DNA of 28,960 nt, from assembly GCA_905215105.1 (NCBI GenBank), contig CAJMOI010000009.1, positions 1-28,960 on the forward strand, given 5' to 3'. The DNA is from an uncultured bacterium (GTDB lineage: Bacteria > Bacillota > Clostridia > Oscillospirales > Acutalibacteraceae). The notes beneath the pieces were generated by a model. It worked only from the letters and a program-made list of their open reading frames with translations, was not told where the DNA came from and ran no database searches. The translations under genes and the position numbers were made by a program. Shown here in pieces: positions 15,622-22,242 of the stretch (position 1 is the stretch's first letter; every line of letters starts with the position of its first letter).

Positions 15622-15950
15622 GTGTCATTCCCGGTATCATCGGGCTTTTTTTCTTCCGGCTGTGCCGCTTTTTCCGCCTGCTTTTTCTTTTCAAAGGCCG
15701 CCCGGTCTTTCTGATAGTGCTGCCAGAATACCACACACAGAATCACCAGCGCCACTGCCGTAATCACCCGCAGCACAATGCCCCAGGTACCGGCAAACAG
15801 ATCTTCCGGCGAAACAATATTCGCAATCCACCAGCCGCTGAGAATCAGGAAAAATCCTCCGGCAACGTAAAATACCCGGTTTTCCTTTCCCAAACGAAAA
15901 ATCAAAATCAATCCCACAATCAGCCACATGGCCGCATAGACATAATCCAT
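15615..15950 (-). CDS. Small membrane protein, unknown function
   Basis: The 111-residue product has three predicted membrane helices (about 4-19, 26-45, 55-77) and a highly charged cytoplasmic tail (Lys/Glu/Asp-rich, 78-111). I do not recognise a family. The ATG at 15950 follows AGAGG at 7 bases. Its stop overlaps the AEC permease start, which points to a shared operon. The gene before it at 16020-16340 has the same build (three hydrophobic segments plus charged tail), so the two may be distant relatives. Confidence 0.7.
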   Translation of the reverse strand: MDYVYAAMWLIVGLILIFRLGKENRVFYVAGGFFLILSGWWIANIVSPEDLFAGTWGIVLRVITAVALVILCVVFWQHYQKDRAAFEKKKQAEKAAQPEEKKPDDTGNDTW

Positions 15951-16019
15951 GATGAACCTCTTTCCCTGGTTTTTTCCAAAGAAAAAGACTCCCTGTCATT
16001 TTGCCTGTATCACCTGCCG

Positions 16020-16340
16020 TCAGGCACAGGCTCTGGAATCCTCCGGGCCCACCGGATGAGGCAGCTCACGGCGCTGGGCACGTTTGCGCATGGCGCGCTG
16101 TTTTTTCCGCAGTGCCGCTTCCTTGCGGAGCTGGACGAAACAGCAGCCCAACACTACCAGCTGCATGGCCTGTTCCACCATTTGCAGCTCCAAAAGCCCG
16201 TCGCTCATCACCAGAGACAGCACACCCATCAGCAGTCCAATGCCGCAAACCAGCAGGCTATCTCGAGCCACCGGGCGATATTTCAATGCCATGGCCACAA
16301 CCGCCGCCACCAGTACCAGTCCGCTCACCAGATTGATCAT
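16020..16340 (-). CDS. Small membrane protein with basic tail, unknown function
   Basis: The 106-residue product has three hydrophobic segments (about 3-20, 28-46, 54-70) and a strongly basic C-terminal tail (RKEAALRKKQRAMRKRAQRR). No family recognised. GGAGGG stands 7 bases before the ATG, and a good promoter lies at 16385-16413. It is the first gene of the unit that continues with the 111-residue membrane protein and the AEC permease; the 69-base gap to the next gene has no clear terminator. Confidence 0.65.
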   Translation of the reverse strand: MINLVSGLVLVAAVVAMALKYRPVARDSLLVCGIGLLMGVLSLVMSDGLLELQMVEQAMQLVVLGCCFVQLRKEAALRKKQRAMRKRAQRRELPHPVGPEDSRACA

Positions 16341-16384
16341 GACAATCCCTCCAAAAATTCGCTCATATGTTCGATTTCAGTTCC

Positions 16385-16413
16385 ATCATACCATGGCTGC
16401 GTCGAAAAAGCAA
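16385..16413 (-). promoter_or_regulatory. Promoter of the small-membrane-protein/AEC unit
   Basis: TTGCTT (16408-16413), 17-base spacer, TATGAT (16385-16390) on the minus strand, about 45 bases before the first gene. Confidence 0.6.
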
Positions 16414-16523
16414 GATTTCCGGCGCAAAAAATCGAACATTTTTTCGTTTTTTGAAGGTGCGTCCTTTTTCTTTGGATTTCTTTTATTGTATCCTACCCTC
16501 TGCCCCATTGCAAGGCAGACAGC

Positions 16524-16556
16524 AAAAAAGCCCGGCGGAAAATTCCGTCGGGCTTT
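16524..16556 (-). terminator. Terminator of the G5/3D-domain gene
   Basis: A 12-bp stem with one G-T pair (16527-16538 with 16545-16556), loop of six, then six T on the minus strand (complement of 16524-16529). It lies 13 bases after the stop codon. Confidence 0.9.
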
Positions 16557-16569
16557 CGTCTGTACGTGA

Positions 16570-17790
16570 TTACAGAATATAGATGGTCATATTCCGAACA
16601 CCGAAGTTGGCACATTCCGCATAGGTGTCGAAATACAGGTCCGCCATAATGTATCCCATGCTGGCGAATCCGCCGGTATCTGCGGCCGTAGCGTATCCGT
16701 ACACGACGGAACCGTCGGGGGAACAGATATACAGCTTGGAGCCATAGGGGATCACATCGGGGTTCACAGCAATGTTGCCATACTGTGCCGGACGTCCGGT
16801 TGCGGTCCAGCCGCCGCCGGTATAGGCGGTGCAGCGTCCGGTGAGCGCTCTTTTATAGGAAATTTTGTTGCCGTTGTGGTCGATCAGGGTACCGTCAGCG
16901 GAAATGCTGGCATATCCGGAGGGGCGGGTTTTGGTGCCAACCAGCACGACTTTTTCCACCGGCTCGCGGGTCACTTCGTTGGAGATTTCTTCGGTCTCCA
17001 CGACCTTGCCGTCAATCAGCTTGTTCCGGTACACAATGGTCCGCTCTCCCTCGACGCCCTCGGTTTGCACCTTGGTTTCGCCGGTATACAGGGAATCGGA
17101 CTTCACCTCTTTGGTGGTATAGTCCACCGCTTCGGTTTTGGTTTCTTCTTCATAGGTCACACGGGAAACGGTGATTTCCTGGCCCTCGCTGACGGAACCG
17201 GTCAAATCGGTATCCACCAGATCTTCCTCTCCCAGTTCGATGGAAGCGGCTTTCAGGGCAGAAGCCACATCGCCTTCCTTGACCAGCAGCCGGTGGCTTT
17301 CACCGTCTGCGGTGACATTGACGTAGTAATAACGGGTAATGGACAGCTTTGCGTCCTTTTTCAGCACGGTGTTTTCGTCCATGGAAAGAACATCGTTCTC
17401 TCCCAGCGTGAAACCGGCCTTTTCCACTGCGGAAGCTGCCGTATCACCATAGTGCAGTGCAACGGTGCGAGTCTCTCCATCGGCCGTGACAGCTGCATTC
17501 AGCTGACGGCGAACGGTCAGAGTCCAGGTCTCCTCATCAAAGGACACCTCATCGCCATTCGCAACGGGTTCCATTTTCTCATACTGAACGGCGGTATCCA
17601 CAACACCCTCTTCTGTGGGGTTGATCATACTGACCGTGGTTTTCTCCCCGTTGTCCACAATGGTGACTTCCACGGTACTGGCCATCACCGTTACGACGGA
17701 GCCGATGCAAACCATCATCATAATGGACAGGGCCGTCAGGTTCCGAGCCAGCGTGCTCATTCTTTTTTTCAGGTCTTTATAAAACTGCAT
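16570..17790 (-). CDS. Cell-wall protein with ubiquitin-like DUF348, G5 and 3D domains
   Basis: The 406-residue protein has an N-terminal membrane/signal segment (about 19-37), repeated DUF348-like ubiquitin folds (about 40-210; RTVALHYGDTAASAVEKAGFTL and HRLLVKEGDVASALKAASIEL are two repeats), a G5 domain (about 215-285; KVQTEGVEGERTIVYRNKLIDG) and a C-terminal 3D domain (about 314-406). The 3D domain shows AVNPDVIPYGSKLYI, YATAADTGG and ADLYFDT, the conserved aspartates of the MltA/RlpA-like barrel. This is the YabE/YocH-like plan of wall-active enzymes, probably acting on peptidoglycan outside the cell. The ATG at 17790 follows AGGAG; the frame is open far upstream but lies across the promoter, so it is not coding there. 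It has its own perfect promoter, a structured leader and a strong terminator. Confidence 0.92.
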   Translation of the reverse strand: MQFYKDLKKRMSTLARNLTALSIMMMVCIGSVVTVMASTVEVTIVDNGEKTTVSMINPTEEGVVDTAVQYEKMEPVANGDEVSFDEETWTLTVRRQLNAAVTADGETRTVALHYGDTAASAVEKAGFTLGENDVLSMDENTVLKKDAKLSITRYYYVNVTADGESHRLLVKEGDVASALKAASIELGEEDLVDTDLTGSVSEGQEITVSRVTYEEETKTEAVDYTTKEVKSDSLYTGETKVQTEGVEGERTIVYRNKLIDGKVVETEEISNEVTREPVEKVVLVGTKTRPSGYASISADGTLIDHNGNKISYKRALTGRCTAYTGGGWTATGRPAQYGNIAVNPDVIPYGSKLYICSPDGSVVYGYATAADTGGFASMGYIMADLYFDTYAECANFGVRNMTIYIL

Positions 17791-17866
17791 GGGTACTTCT
17801 CCTTTTGTCCTGGCCGGGTGCCAAAAGCACCGCAGCGTACTAACAGCTGGGGATTTCCAACGCTCG
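17791..17866 (-). other. Structured 5' leader of the G5/3D-domain gene
   Basis: The roughly 76-base leader can fold into two hairpins: AGCGT (17834-17838) with ACGCT (17860-17864), with an inner TGG/CCA, and GGTGC (17817-17821) with GCACC (17827-17831). Related wall genes are sometimes under riboswitch control, but this leader is too short for, and does not show, the c-di-AMP riboswitch core. Its role is unknown. Confidence 0.4.
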
Positions 17867-17872
17867 AGTGGT

Positions 17873-17901
17873 ATTATATGCGTCGTTTTTCCGAATGTCA
17901 A
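17873..17901 (-). promoter_or_regulatory. Perfect-consensus SigA promoter of the G5/3D-domain gene
   Basis: TTGACA (17896-17901), 17-base spacer, TATAAT (17873-17878) on the minus strand. All twelve positions match consensus, implying strong vegetative transcription. Confidence 0.88.
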
Positions 17902-17977
17902 ATTTGTAATCTTTATAATTTTGTGCAAACTGCTACATATTGTATTTTTAATAATCCATCTGAGAATTAAAATTTGA

Positions 17978-18099
17978 AATAAAAGCGGTTTTTTTTCCGG
18001 AATCCCCGCTTTTCTGTCGGAGACCGGGAAAATGCGCTGTGCAAAGTGACACAATTTAAAGGTTACAAACTTGTTACCGTTAGAATTTCCATTGATTTT
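17978..18099 (-). ncRNA. Candidate small RNA in the AT-rich gap
   Basis: In the 567 bases between 17791 and 18357 no protein gene is convincing. On the minus strand a TATAAT box (18106-18111) is followed by about 110 bases and then a terminator-like hairpin (AAAAGCGG at 17981-17988 with CCGCTTTT at 18006-18013, then TTTTATTTC). The interval contains an imperfect inverted repeat GGTAACAAGTTTGTAACC (18061-18078). A -35 element is not clear. It could equally be only a promoter remnant plus hairpin. Confidence 0.3.
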
Positions 18100-18248
18100 T
18101 GAATAATTATACACAAATCCGCAAAAATCAAACGCTTTCACTTTTTATAAACTCAGTAATACCGGGGATTTTTAAAACTTTTTACACTGGTGAAAATCAA
18201 ATGTGTGAATATTATTCCGGTTTTCTTTTGAGATTTTTTCGATTTCTC

Positions 18249-18286
18249 TGTAACTTTTGTAACCAATGCATCCCCCTTTGTTACAA
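18249..18286. repeat. Cluster of TGTAAC/GTTACA motifs
   Basis: Direct TGTAAC copies at 18249-18254 and 18258-18263 and an inverted TTGTAAC/GTTACAA pair (18257-18263 with 18280-18286), with a related inverted repeat at 18061-18078. They may be regulator sites. The half-site resembles the WalR box, but the spacing is 3 instead of 5 bases. Confidence 0.3.
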
Positions 18287-18304
18287 TCTTCCCCTGTAAA
18301 AAGC

Positions 18305-18342
18305 AAGCGCGCCCCGGGACAAAAGAGTCCCAAAGCGCGCTT
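18305..18342 (-). terminator. Terminator downstream of the DUF6472-like gene
   Basis: A two-part stem: AAGCGCGC (18305-18312) with GCGCGCTT (18335-18342), and inner GGGAC (18316-18320) with GTCCC (18327-18331). On the minus strand GCTTTTT follows; on the plus strand TTTTCATTTTT follows, so it may work both ways. It lies 15 bases after the stop at 18358. Confidence 0.8.
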
Positions 18343-18357
18343 TTCATTTTTCAGTAT

Positions 18358-18540
18358 TCAGTTCTGTTTCTGTACGATCTTATACTCGTCGTAGGGCTGA
18401 TAGTACGGGCAGTTGTCCAACGTCCCCCGCAGGAACTGCTCCATCTCGTCCTCGTCCAAATTCACGTCGCACCGGTAATAGCCATACTCATCGTCAAACA
18501 CATAACTGGCACAGCAGTCACAGTTGCTTTTCCCTGCCAT
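18358..18540 (-). CDS. Small Cys-containing protein, DUF6472-like
   Basis: The 60-residue acidic protein has a Cys-x-x-Cys pair (CDCC at about 7-10), YVFDDEYGYYRCDVNLDEDEMEQFL and a C-terminal CPYY followed by DEYKIVQKQN. I recognise this pattern as the small DUF6472-type protein common in Clostridia; the conserved cysteines suggest metal binding, but no role is known. The ATG at 18540 has a weak GGGAAG site. It lies 36 bases after the end of the broken methyltransferase frame, on the same strand, and probably shares its transcript. Confidence 0.75.
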   Translation of the reverse strand: MAGKSNCDCCASYVFDDEYGYYRCDVNLDEDEMEQFLRGTLDNCPYYQPYDEYKIVQKQN

Positions 18541-18576
18541 CGATACACTTCCCTTTCTATATAATATAATAGTCTG

Positions 18577-19351
18577 TTACCGTTTTTCCGCCAGCAGCAA
18601 AAAGCGGTGCTCTGTCCCTTCCAGAAAACCGTCTCGGCGGCGCTGCTCTTCCAGCCGAAACAGGGTTTCGAGACAACCGTCCACCGTAAATCCCGGGAAT
18701 TCCCACGGCAGAATCTTCGCAAAATAGACCAGCGCTCCCACGTCAAAAAAAACGGATGGGCGAAAAATGCTCTTTCGCTTCCCGTATCACCAGACCAGCT
18801 TCTTCCAGCAGGCGGCGGTTGTTTGCCAGCGTATGGTGGGGATACTGGGGCACAAATCCGGGAATCAAGACCCGGGAAAGATCATTGTCATTTTGGCCGC
18901 CCACCTGCTGGGTGAGAAACACTCCGCCGGGCTTCAGCAGCCGGAAAATCTCCTCCGCCCGAAAATCCTCGTGGCGGTTCAGGATGACATCAAAACGGCC
19001 GCTTTCCAGTGGAAGCAGTTCTTCCCCACTCGCTTCCACCACTCGGATGCCCAGCGGTTCCAGCCGCTGTCGGCACAGCTGCACATTGGGCGGATACCCT
19101 TCCGTTACCGTGGTGTGTTCCCCGGGGTGTCCCAGTGTCAGCAAAAATTCCCCGCCGCCGGTACCCATGTCCAGCAGTTCTTTCTCCGGGCACAGCAGCG
19201 AACGGGCCATGGATTCATAGTTCCACGGGAGTTCCCCGTCCTGACAGCGGCCGTTGAGATGGGAAAAATCCCAGCCCGTAAAGGTCGCGGCCTCTTCTTC
19301 TTTCCAAAGGCGATACAGCGCCTGTTTTTCCTGATGGTTCAGTTGATTCAC
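18577..19351 (-). pseudogene. Class I SAM-dependent methyltransferase, frame broken at a T8 run
   Basis: From a GTG start (19351, GGAG 8 bases upstream) the frame gives 202 residues with methyltransferase motif I LLDMGTGGGEFLL (about 70-82), an acidic end of strand 2 (VTEGYPPN), FDVILNRHEDF (motif IV) and RLLKPGGVFLTQQVGG. It then stops just after HFSPIRFF at a run of eight T (18745-18752). One frame over, starting at 18744, the sequence continues with DVGALVYFAKILPWEFPGF and ends at 18577, giving about 257 residues in all. That continuation is the normal C-terminus of this family. With seven T the gene would be intact. It may be a real mutation, a sequencing error in the homopolymer, or a slippage-expressed gene. 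Substrate unknown. A leader ORF and a long hairpin precede it. Confidence 0.8.
18745..18752 (-). other. T8 homopolymer at the methyltransferase frame break
   Basis: Eight consecutive T on the coding (minus) strand. The zero-frame stop TGA uses the last T. Loss of one T, in DNA or by polymerase slippage in the RNA, fuses the two halves of the gene. Confidence 0.85.
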
Positions 19352-19391
19352 AGAGATTGCTCCTTCCAATTTTGATTGATAAGAATAGAAG

Positions 19392-19455
19392 GGGTGCAGT
19401 CTCCCGATCATCCTGATTTGCCGAATGCAGTCGATGATCTGCGGTTACTGCACCC
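19392..19455 (-). promoter_or_regulatory. Long leader hairpin upstream of the methyltransferase
   Basis: GGGTGCAGT (19392-19400) pairs with ACTGCACCC (19447-19455), GATCATC (19406-19412) with GATGATC (19433-19439), and the tip can pair further (CTGATT with AAT-CAG). The 5' arm on the minus strand overlaps the last codons of the leader ORF, so a ribosome at its stop would open the base of the hairpin. The 3' side carries CCCCTTCT, which could alternatively cover the GAAGGAG ribosome site of the methyltransferase. No strong T-run follows, so translational rather than transcriptional control is the better guess. Confidence 0.6.
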
Positions 19456-19480
19456 GGCCGTTAATTCGCGGTGTCCGCAT
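19445..19480 (-). CDS. 11-residue leader peptide ORF (MRTPRINGRVQ)
   Basis: ATG at 19480 is preceded by GAAGGAGGG at 9 bases, the best ribosome site in the region, and the ORF ends at TAA 19445-19447. The peptide MRTPRINGRVQ is rich in Arg (3 of 11). It lies about 28 bases after the predicted transcription start, and its last codons form the 5' arm of the leader hairpin. The layout (short ORF, hairpin, methyltransferase) resembles the leaders of erm-type genes, but the peptide lacks the known macrolide stall sequences. Whether it is translated is untested. Confidence 0.6.
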   Translation of the reverse strand: MRTPRINGRVQ

Positions 19481-19514
19481 ACGCGTTCACCCTCCTTCAT
19501 TGATTCTATTTTTG

Positions 19515-19543
19515 ATTATAGCACGTTGTTCAGTGGTTTTCAA
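19515..19543 (-). promoter_or_regulatory. SigA promoter of the leader/methyltransferase unit
   Basis: TTGAAA (19538-19543), 17-base spacer, TATAAT (19515-19520) on the minus strand. Transcription would start near 19508, just before the leader ribosome site. A second TATAAT sits about 30 bases upstream without a good -35. Confidence 0.8.
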
Positions 19544-19627
19544 TTATACCGTATGTATATTTTGAAATCGAATTTACATCAAAAAATTTCTTTCTGTGAC
19601 CAGCGCACAGAAGCCCCAGAGAAAAAG

Positions 19628-19636
19628 TGCTATGAT
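19628..19636 (+). promoter_or_regulatory. Extended -10 promoter of the ferredoxin operon
   Basis: TGCTATGAT (TG at 19628-19629, TATGAT at 19631-19636) is an extended -10 element; the -35 region is poor. The ferredoxin ATG lies 36 bases downstream. Confidence 0.45.
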
Positions 19637-19671
19637 AAACCCATACGAGCAAGAAACAGGAGGAGCGTTTT

Positions 19672-19875
19672 ATGGCAAAGAAACTGGCGCAGGTTTTCCA
19701 AAAAGAGTGTGTGGCCTGCGGGTGCTGCATGAAGGCGTGCCCGCGAAAGGCGATTTCGATTCCCCGGGGTGTATATGCGGTGATTGACCCGGAACTGTGT
19801 GTGGGATGCGGGCTGTGTGCGAAAAAATGTCCCGCTGACGTGATTTCGATGATTTCCCGGGAGGTAGCAATATGA
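19672..19875 (+). CDS. 2[4Fe-4S] ferredoxin
   Basis: The 67-residue protein has two complete 4Fe-4S motifs: Cys13, Cys16, Cys19, Cys23-Pro and Cys43, Cys46, Cys49, Cys53-Pro, with an extra Cys18. This is a bacterial-type dicluster ferredoxin or small electron-transfer subunit of the cytoplasm. GGAGGAG lies upstream at good spacing. It overlaps the next gene by 4 bases (ATGA), so it likely passes electrons to or from the NapH-like membrane protein. Confidence 0.92.
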   Translation: MAKKLAQVFQKECVACGCCMKACPRKAISIPRGVYAVIDPELCVGCGLCAKKCPADVISMISREVAI

Positions 19876-20456
19876 AAACAAAAACACGCTGGTATGACTG
19901 GCTCTGGATTGCGTCCGGGCTGTATCTGATTTTGGGTTTTGTCAACATCCTGTTTGCGTGGCTGGGGCTGATCTGCTTTATCGTCCCGCTGCTGATCTCG
20001 GTGATTCGCGGCAACAAAGCCTACTGCAACAAATACTGCGGCCGCGGGCAGCTGTTCAGCCTGCTGGGGGAAAAGCTCCATCTCTCCCGCAATAAGCCTA
20101 TTCCGGCATGGATTCGCTCCAAGTGGTTCCGGTACGGGTTCCTCACCTTTTTTATGATTATGTTTTTCAATATGCTGTACGTCACCTGGCTGGTGTTCGC
20201 CGGAAGCAACAGCTTACAGGAGACCGTAACCCTGCTGTGGACTTTCCGCCTGCCGTGGCAGTGGGCTTATACCGATGGACTGGTAACGCCGTGGGCGGCA
20301 CAGTTTGCCTTTGGCTTTTACAGCGTTATGCTCACTTCTACGGTGCTGGGAATTCTCACCATGGCCATGTTCAAGCCCCGCTCCTGGTGTGTGTACTGCC
20401 CCATGGGCACCATGACCCAGCTGATCTGTAAGGCTAAAAATCGGGGACAGGAATGA
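19872..20456 (+). CDS. NapH/CcoG-like membrane Fe-S protein
   Basis: The 194-residue membrane protein has four to five helices and two short Cys motifs at the membrane face: CNKYCGRGQL (Cys52, Cys56) and CVYCPMGTM (Cys173, Cys176). This is the polyferredoxin-like core of the NapH/NosR/CcoG family (Fer4_5), without the appended ferredoxin domain that NapH has; the separate ferredoxin gene just upstream may supply it. The usual role is electron transfer between a membrane pool and soluble redox partners. The ATG overlaps the ferredoxin stop. Confidence 0.82.
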   Translation: MKTKTRWYDWLWIASGLYLILGFVNILFAWLGLICFIVPLLISVIRGNKAYCNKYCGRGQLFSLLGEKLHLSRNKPIPAWIRSKWFRYGFLTFFMIMFFNMLYVTWLVFAGSNSLQETVTLLWTFRLPWQWAYTDGLVTPWAAQFAFGFYSVMLTSTVLGILTMAMFKPRSWCVYCPMGTMTQLICKAKNRGQE

Positions 20457-20516
20457 ATTCTCTCCGTGACGACTGATATCAATACGATCAATAAAATGTA
20501 GAAAGGACCGATCTCT

Positions 20517-22169
20517 ATGAAACAGAAGAAAGTTGTCATCATCGGCGGTGTGGCAGGCGGCGCTTCTGCCGCAGCCCGTCTGCGCCGTCTCGACGAGAAC
20601 GCACATATCGTCGTGGTGGAACGTGGCCCCTATATCTCCTTTGCCAACTGCGGCCTGCCCTATTATCTGGGCGGCACCATTCAGGACCGCGCTGCACTGA
20701 CCCTTCAGACCCCCGAGAGCTTCAAGGCCCGCTTCAATGTAGATGTCCGGGTGTTCAGCGAGGCGGTTTCCATTCAGCCCGACAACAAAACCATTACCAT
20801 CCACAACCACAACACCGGCGAAGAATACGAGGAGAGCTATGATTCCCTGATTCTCTCCATGGGCGCCGACGCTGCCATGCCCCCCATCCCCGGCATCGAT
20901 TCTAAAAAGGTGTTTACCGTCCGCAATATCCCCGACACCGTGGCGGTCAAAACCTATATTGAAGAGCATCAGGCGAAAAAAGCGGTGGTCGCAGGCGGCG
21001 GCTTTATCGGTCTGGAAGTAGCCGAAAACCTCCGCGACTTGGGTATGGACGTGACACTGGTGGAAATGGCCAATCAGGTGATTCCCTCCATTGACGCCGA
21101 CATGGCGGTACAGGTGCACGGCCATATGCGCCAGAAGGGACTGCATCTGCTGCTGGGCAGCGCTTTGCAGAAGATTGAGGACACCGAAACCGGCGTTTCC
21201 CTGACCGTCAACGGCGAAACCATCGACGCCGACCTGCTGGTCATGGCCATTGGTGTGCGTCCCGCTTCCGAAATTGCCGTGAAGGCCGGACTCCCCGCCA
21301 ATGCCAAAGGTGCGCTGATCGTCAATTCCGCCATGGAAACTGGCGTAGACGGCATCTATGCCGTGGGCGACCTGATTGAGATTACCCATTTTGTCACCGG
21401 CGAAAAGGGATATATTCCGCTGGCAGGCCCCGCCAACAAACAGGGACGCATTGCCGCCGACAATATCTGCGGGATTCCCAGCCGCTACACCGGTACCCAG
21501 GGCTCTTCCATCCTGAAAGTGTTCGATCTGGCTGTCGCCTCCACCGGCATCACCGAAAAGACCGCCAAGGCCCTGCACCTGAACTATGAGAAGTCCTTCA
21601 CCTTCTCCGCTAACCACGCTACTTATTATCCCGGCGCCACCAATATGTCCATCAAGACCATTTTCGAGAAGGACACCGGCAAGATTCTGGGCGTGCAGAT
21701 CGTGGGCAACGACGGTGTGGATAAGCGCTGCGACGTGTTCGCTACCGCTATCCGTGCAGGCATGACCGCCAAAGACCTGACCGAGCTGGAGCTGTGCTAT
21801 GCACCGCCTTTTGGTTCCGCCAAAGACCCGGTGAACATGGCCGGATACGTCATTGAAAACATGATGAGTGGTCTGGTGAAGACCTTCCACTGGCACGACA
21901 TTGAGAAAATCAGCAAAGACCCCAATGCTTTCCTGCTGGATACCCGTAATCCCATGGAATATCTGGCCGGCACTATTCCCGGTTTCGTCAATATCCCGCT
22001 GGATTCCCTGCGTGACCGTCTGGACGAAATCCCCAAGGACAAGACCATTTACGTCACCTGCCAGATCGGCCTGCGCGGCTATATTGCCGCCCGTATCCTG
22101 ATGCAGAACGGCTATGATGTGTATAACCTTTCCGGCGGCTATCGCCTGTATCAGACCATCTTCGGATAA
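20517..22169 (+). CDS. CoA-disulfide reductase-like FAD oxidoreductase with C-terminal rhodanese domain
   Basis: The 550-residue protein fuses a pyridine nucleotide-disulfide oxidoreductase (about 1-445) to a rhodanese domain (about 460-550). It has an FAD-binding IIGGVAGGASAAARLRRL (8-25), the single active-site Cys45 in SFANCGLPYYLGG as in CoA-disulfide reductases and NADH oxidase/peroxidase relatives, NAD(P)-binding VVAGGGFIGLEVAENL (near 159-174), and IYAVGDLIE at the second FAD contact. The rhodanese has Asp-Thr-Arg-Asn and the active Cys515 in CQIGLRGY. Fusions of this kind are known as CoADR-Rhd or Npsr-like enzymes and reduce CoA disulfides, CoA-persulfides or polysulfide. It lies 60 bases after the NapH-like gene and is ended by a strong hairpin. 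Confidence 0.93.
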   Translation: MKQKKVVIIGGVAGGASAAARLRRLDENAHIVVVERGPYISFANCGLPYYLGGTIQDRAALTLQTPESFKARFNVDVRVFSEAVSIQPDNKTITIHNHNTGEEYEESYDSLILSMGADAAMPPIPGIDSKKVFTVRNIPDTVAVKTYIEEHQAKKAVVAGGGFIGLEVAENLRDLGMDVTLVEMANQVIPSIDADMAVQVHGHMRQKGLHLLLGSALQKIEDTETGVSLTVNGETIDADLLVMAIGVRPASEIAVKAGLPANAKGALIVNSAMETGVDGIYAVGDLIEITHFVTGEKGYIPLAGPANKQGRIAADNICGIPSRYTGTQGSSILKVFDLAVASTGITEKTAKALHLNYEKSFTFSANHATYYPGATNMSIKTIFEKDTGKILGVQIVGNDGVDKRCDVFATAIRAGMTAKDLTELELCYAPPFGSAKDPVNMAGYVIENMMSGLVKTFHWHDIEKISKDPNAFLLDTRNPMEYLAGTIPGFVNIPLDSLRDRLDEIPKDKTIYVTCQIGLRGYIAARILMQNGYDVYNLSGGYRLYQTIFG

Positions 22170-22186
22170 TCTTTCTGAGACAACAA

Positions 22187-22224
22187 AACGCCCGCTGTAC
22201 ATCGGTTCATGTACAGCGGGCGTT
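22187..22224. terminator. Bidirectional terminator after the oxidoreductase
   Basis: A perfect 16-bp stem (22187-22202 with 22209-22224) with a 6-base loop. ACTATTTTTC follows on the plus strand and TTGTTG on the minus strand. It separates the oxidoreductase from the convergent zinc-ribbon gene. Confidence 0.88.
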
Positions 22225-22242
22225 ACTATTTTTCATAAACTT

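Noticed and set aside
17791..17870. c-di-AMP (ydaO/yuaA) riboswitch before the G5/3D-domain gene
   Set aside because: The leader is only about 76 bases and the conserved core segments are not seen.
17791..18140. N-terminal extension of the G5/3D-domain protein by 117 codons
   Set aside because: The frame is open, but it runs through a perfect promoter, lacks a ribosome site, and would hide the signal segment; the ATG at 17790 is correct.
18462..18746. A separate 94-codon minus-strand gene downstream of the methyltransferase
   Set aside because: It is in another frame than the clear methyltransferase C-terminus and the DUF6472-like gene, both of which it overlaps, and it resembles no protein.
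19385..19505. T-box riboswitch upstream of the methyltransferase
   Set aside because: A GGGTGAACGCG stretch is reminiscent of the T-box sequence, but the promoter leaves no room for stem I and the stretch overlaps a good ribosome site and leader ORF.
18577..19543. Calling the methyltransferase an erm macrolide-resistance gene
   Set aside because: Only the leader layout is similar. The enzyme lacks the Erm/KsgA motif order, and the peptide shows no known macrolide stall sequence.
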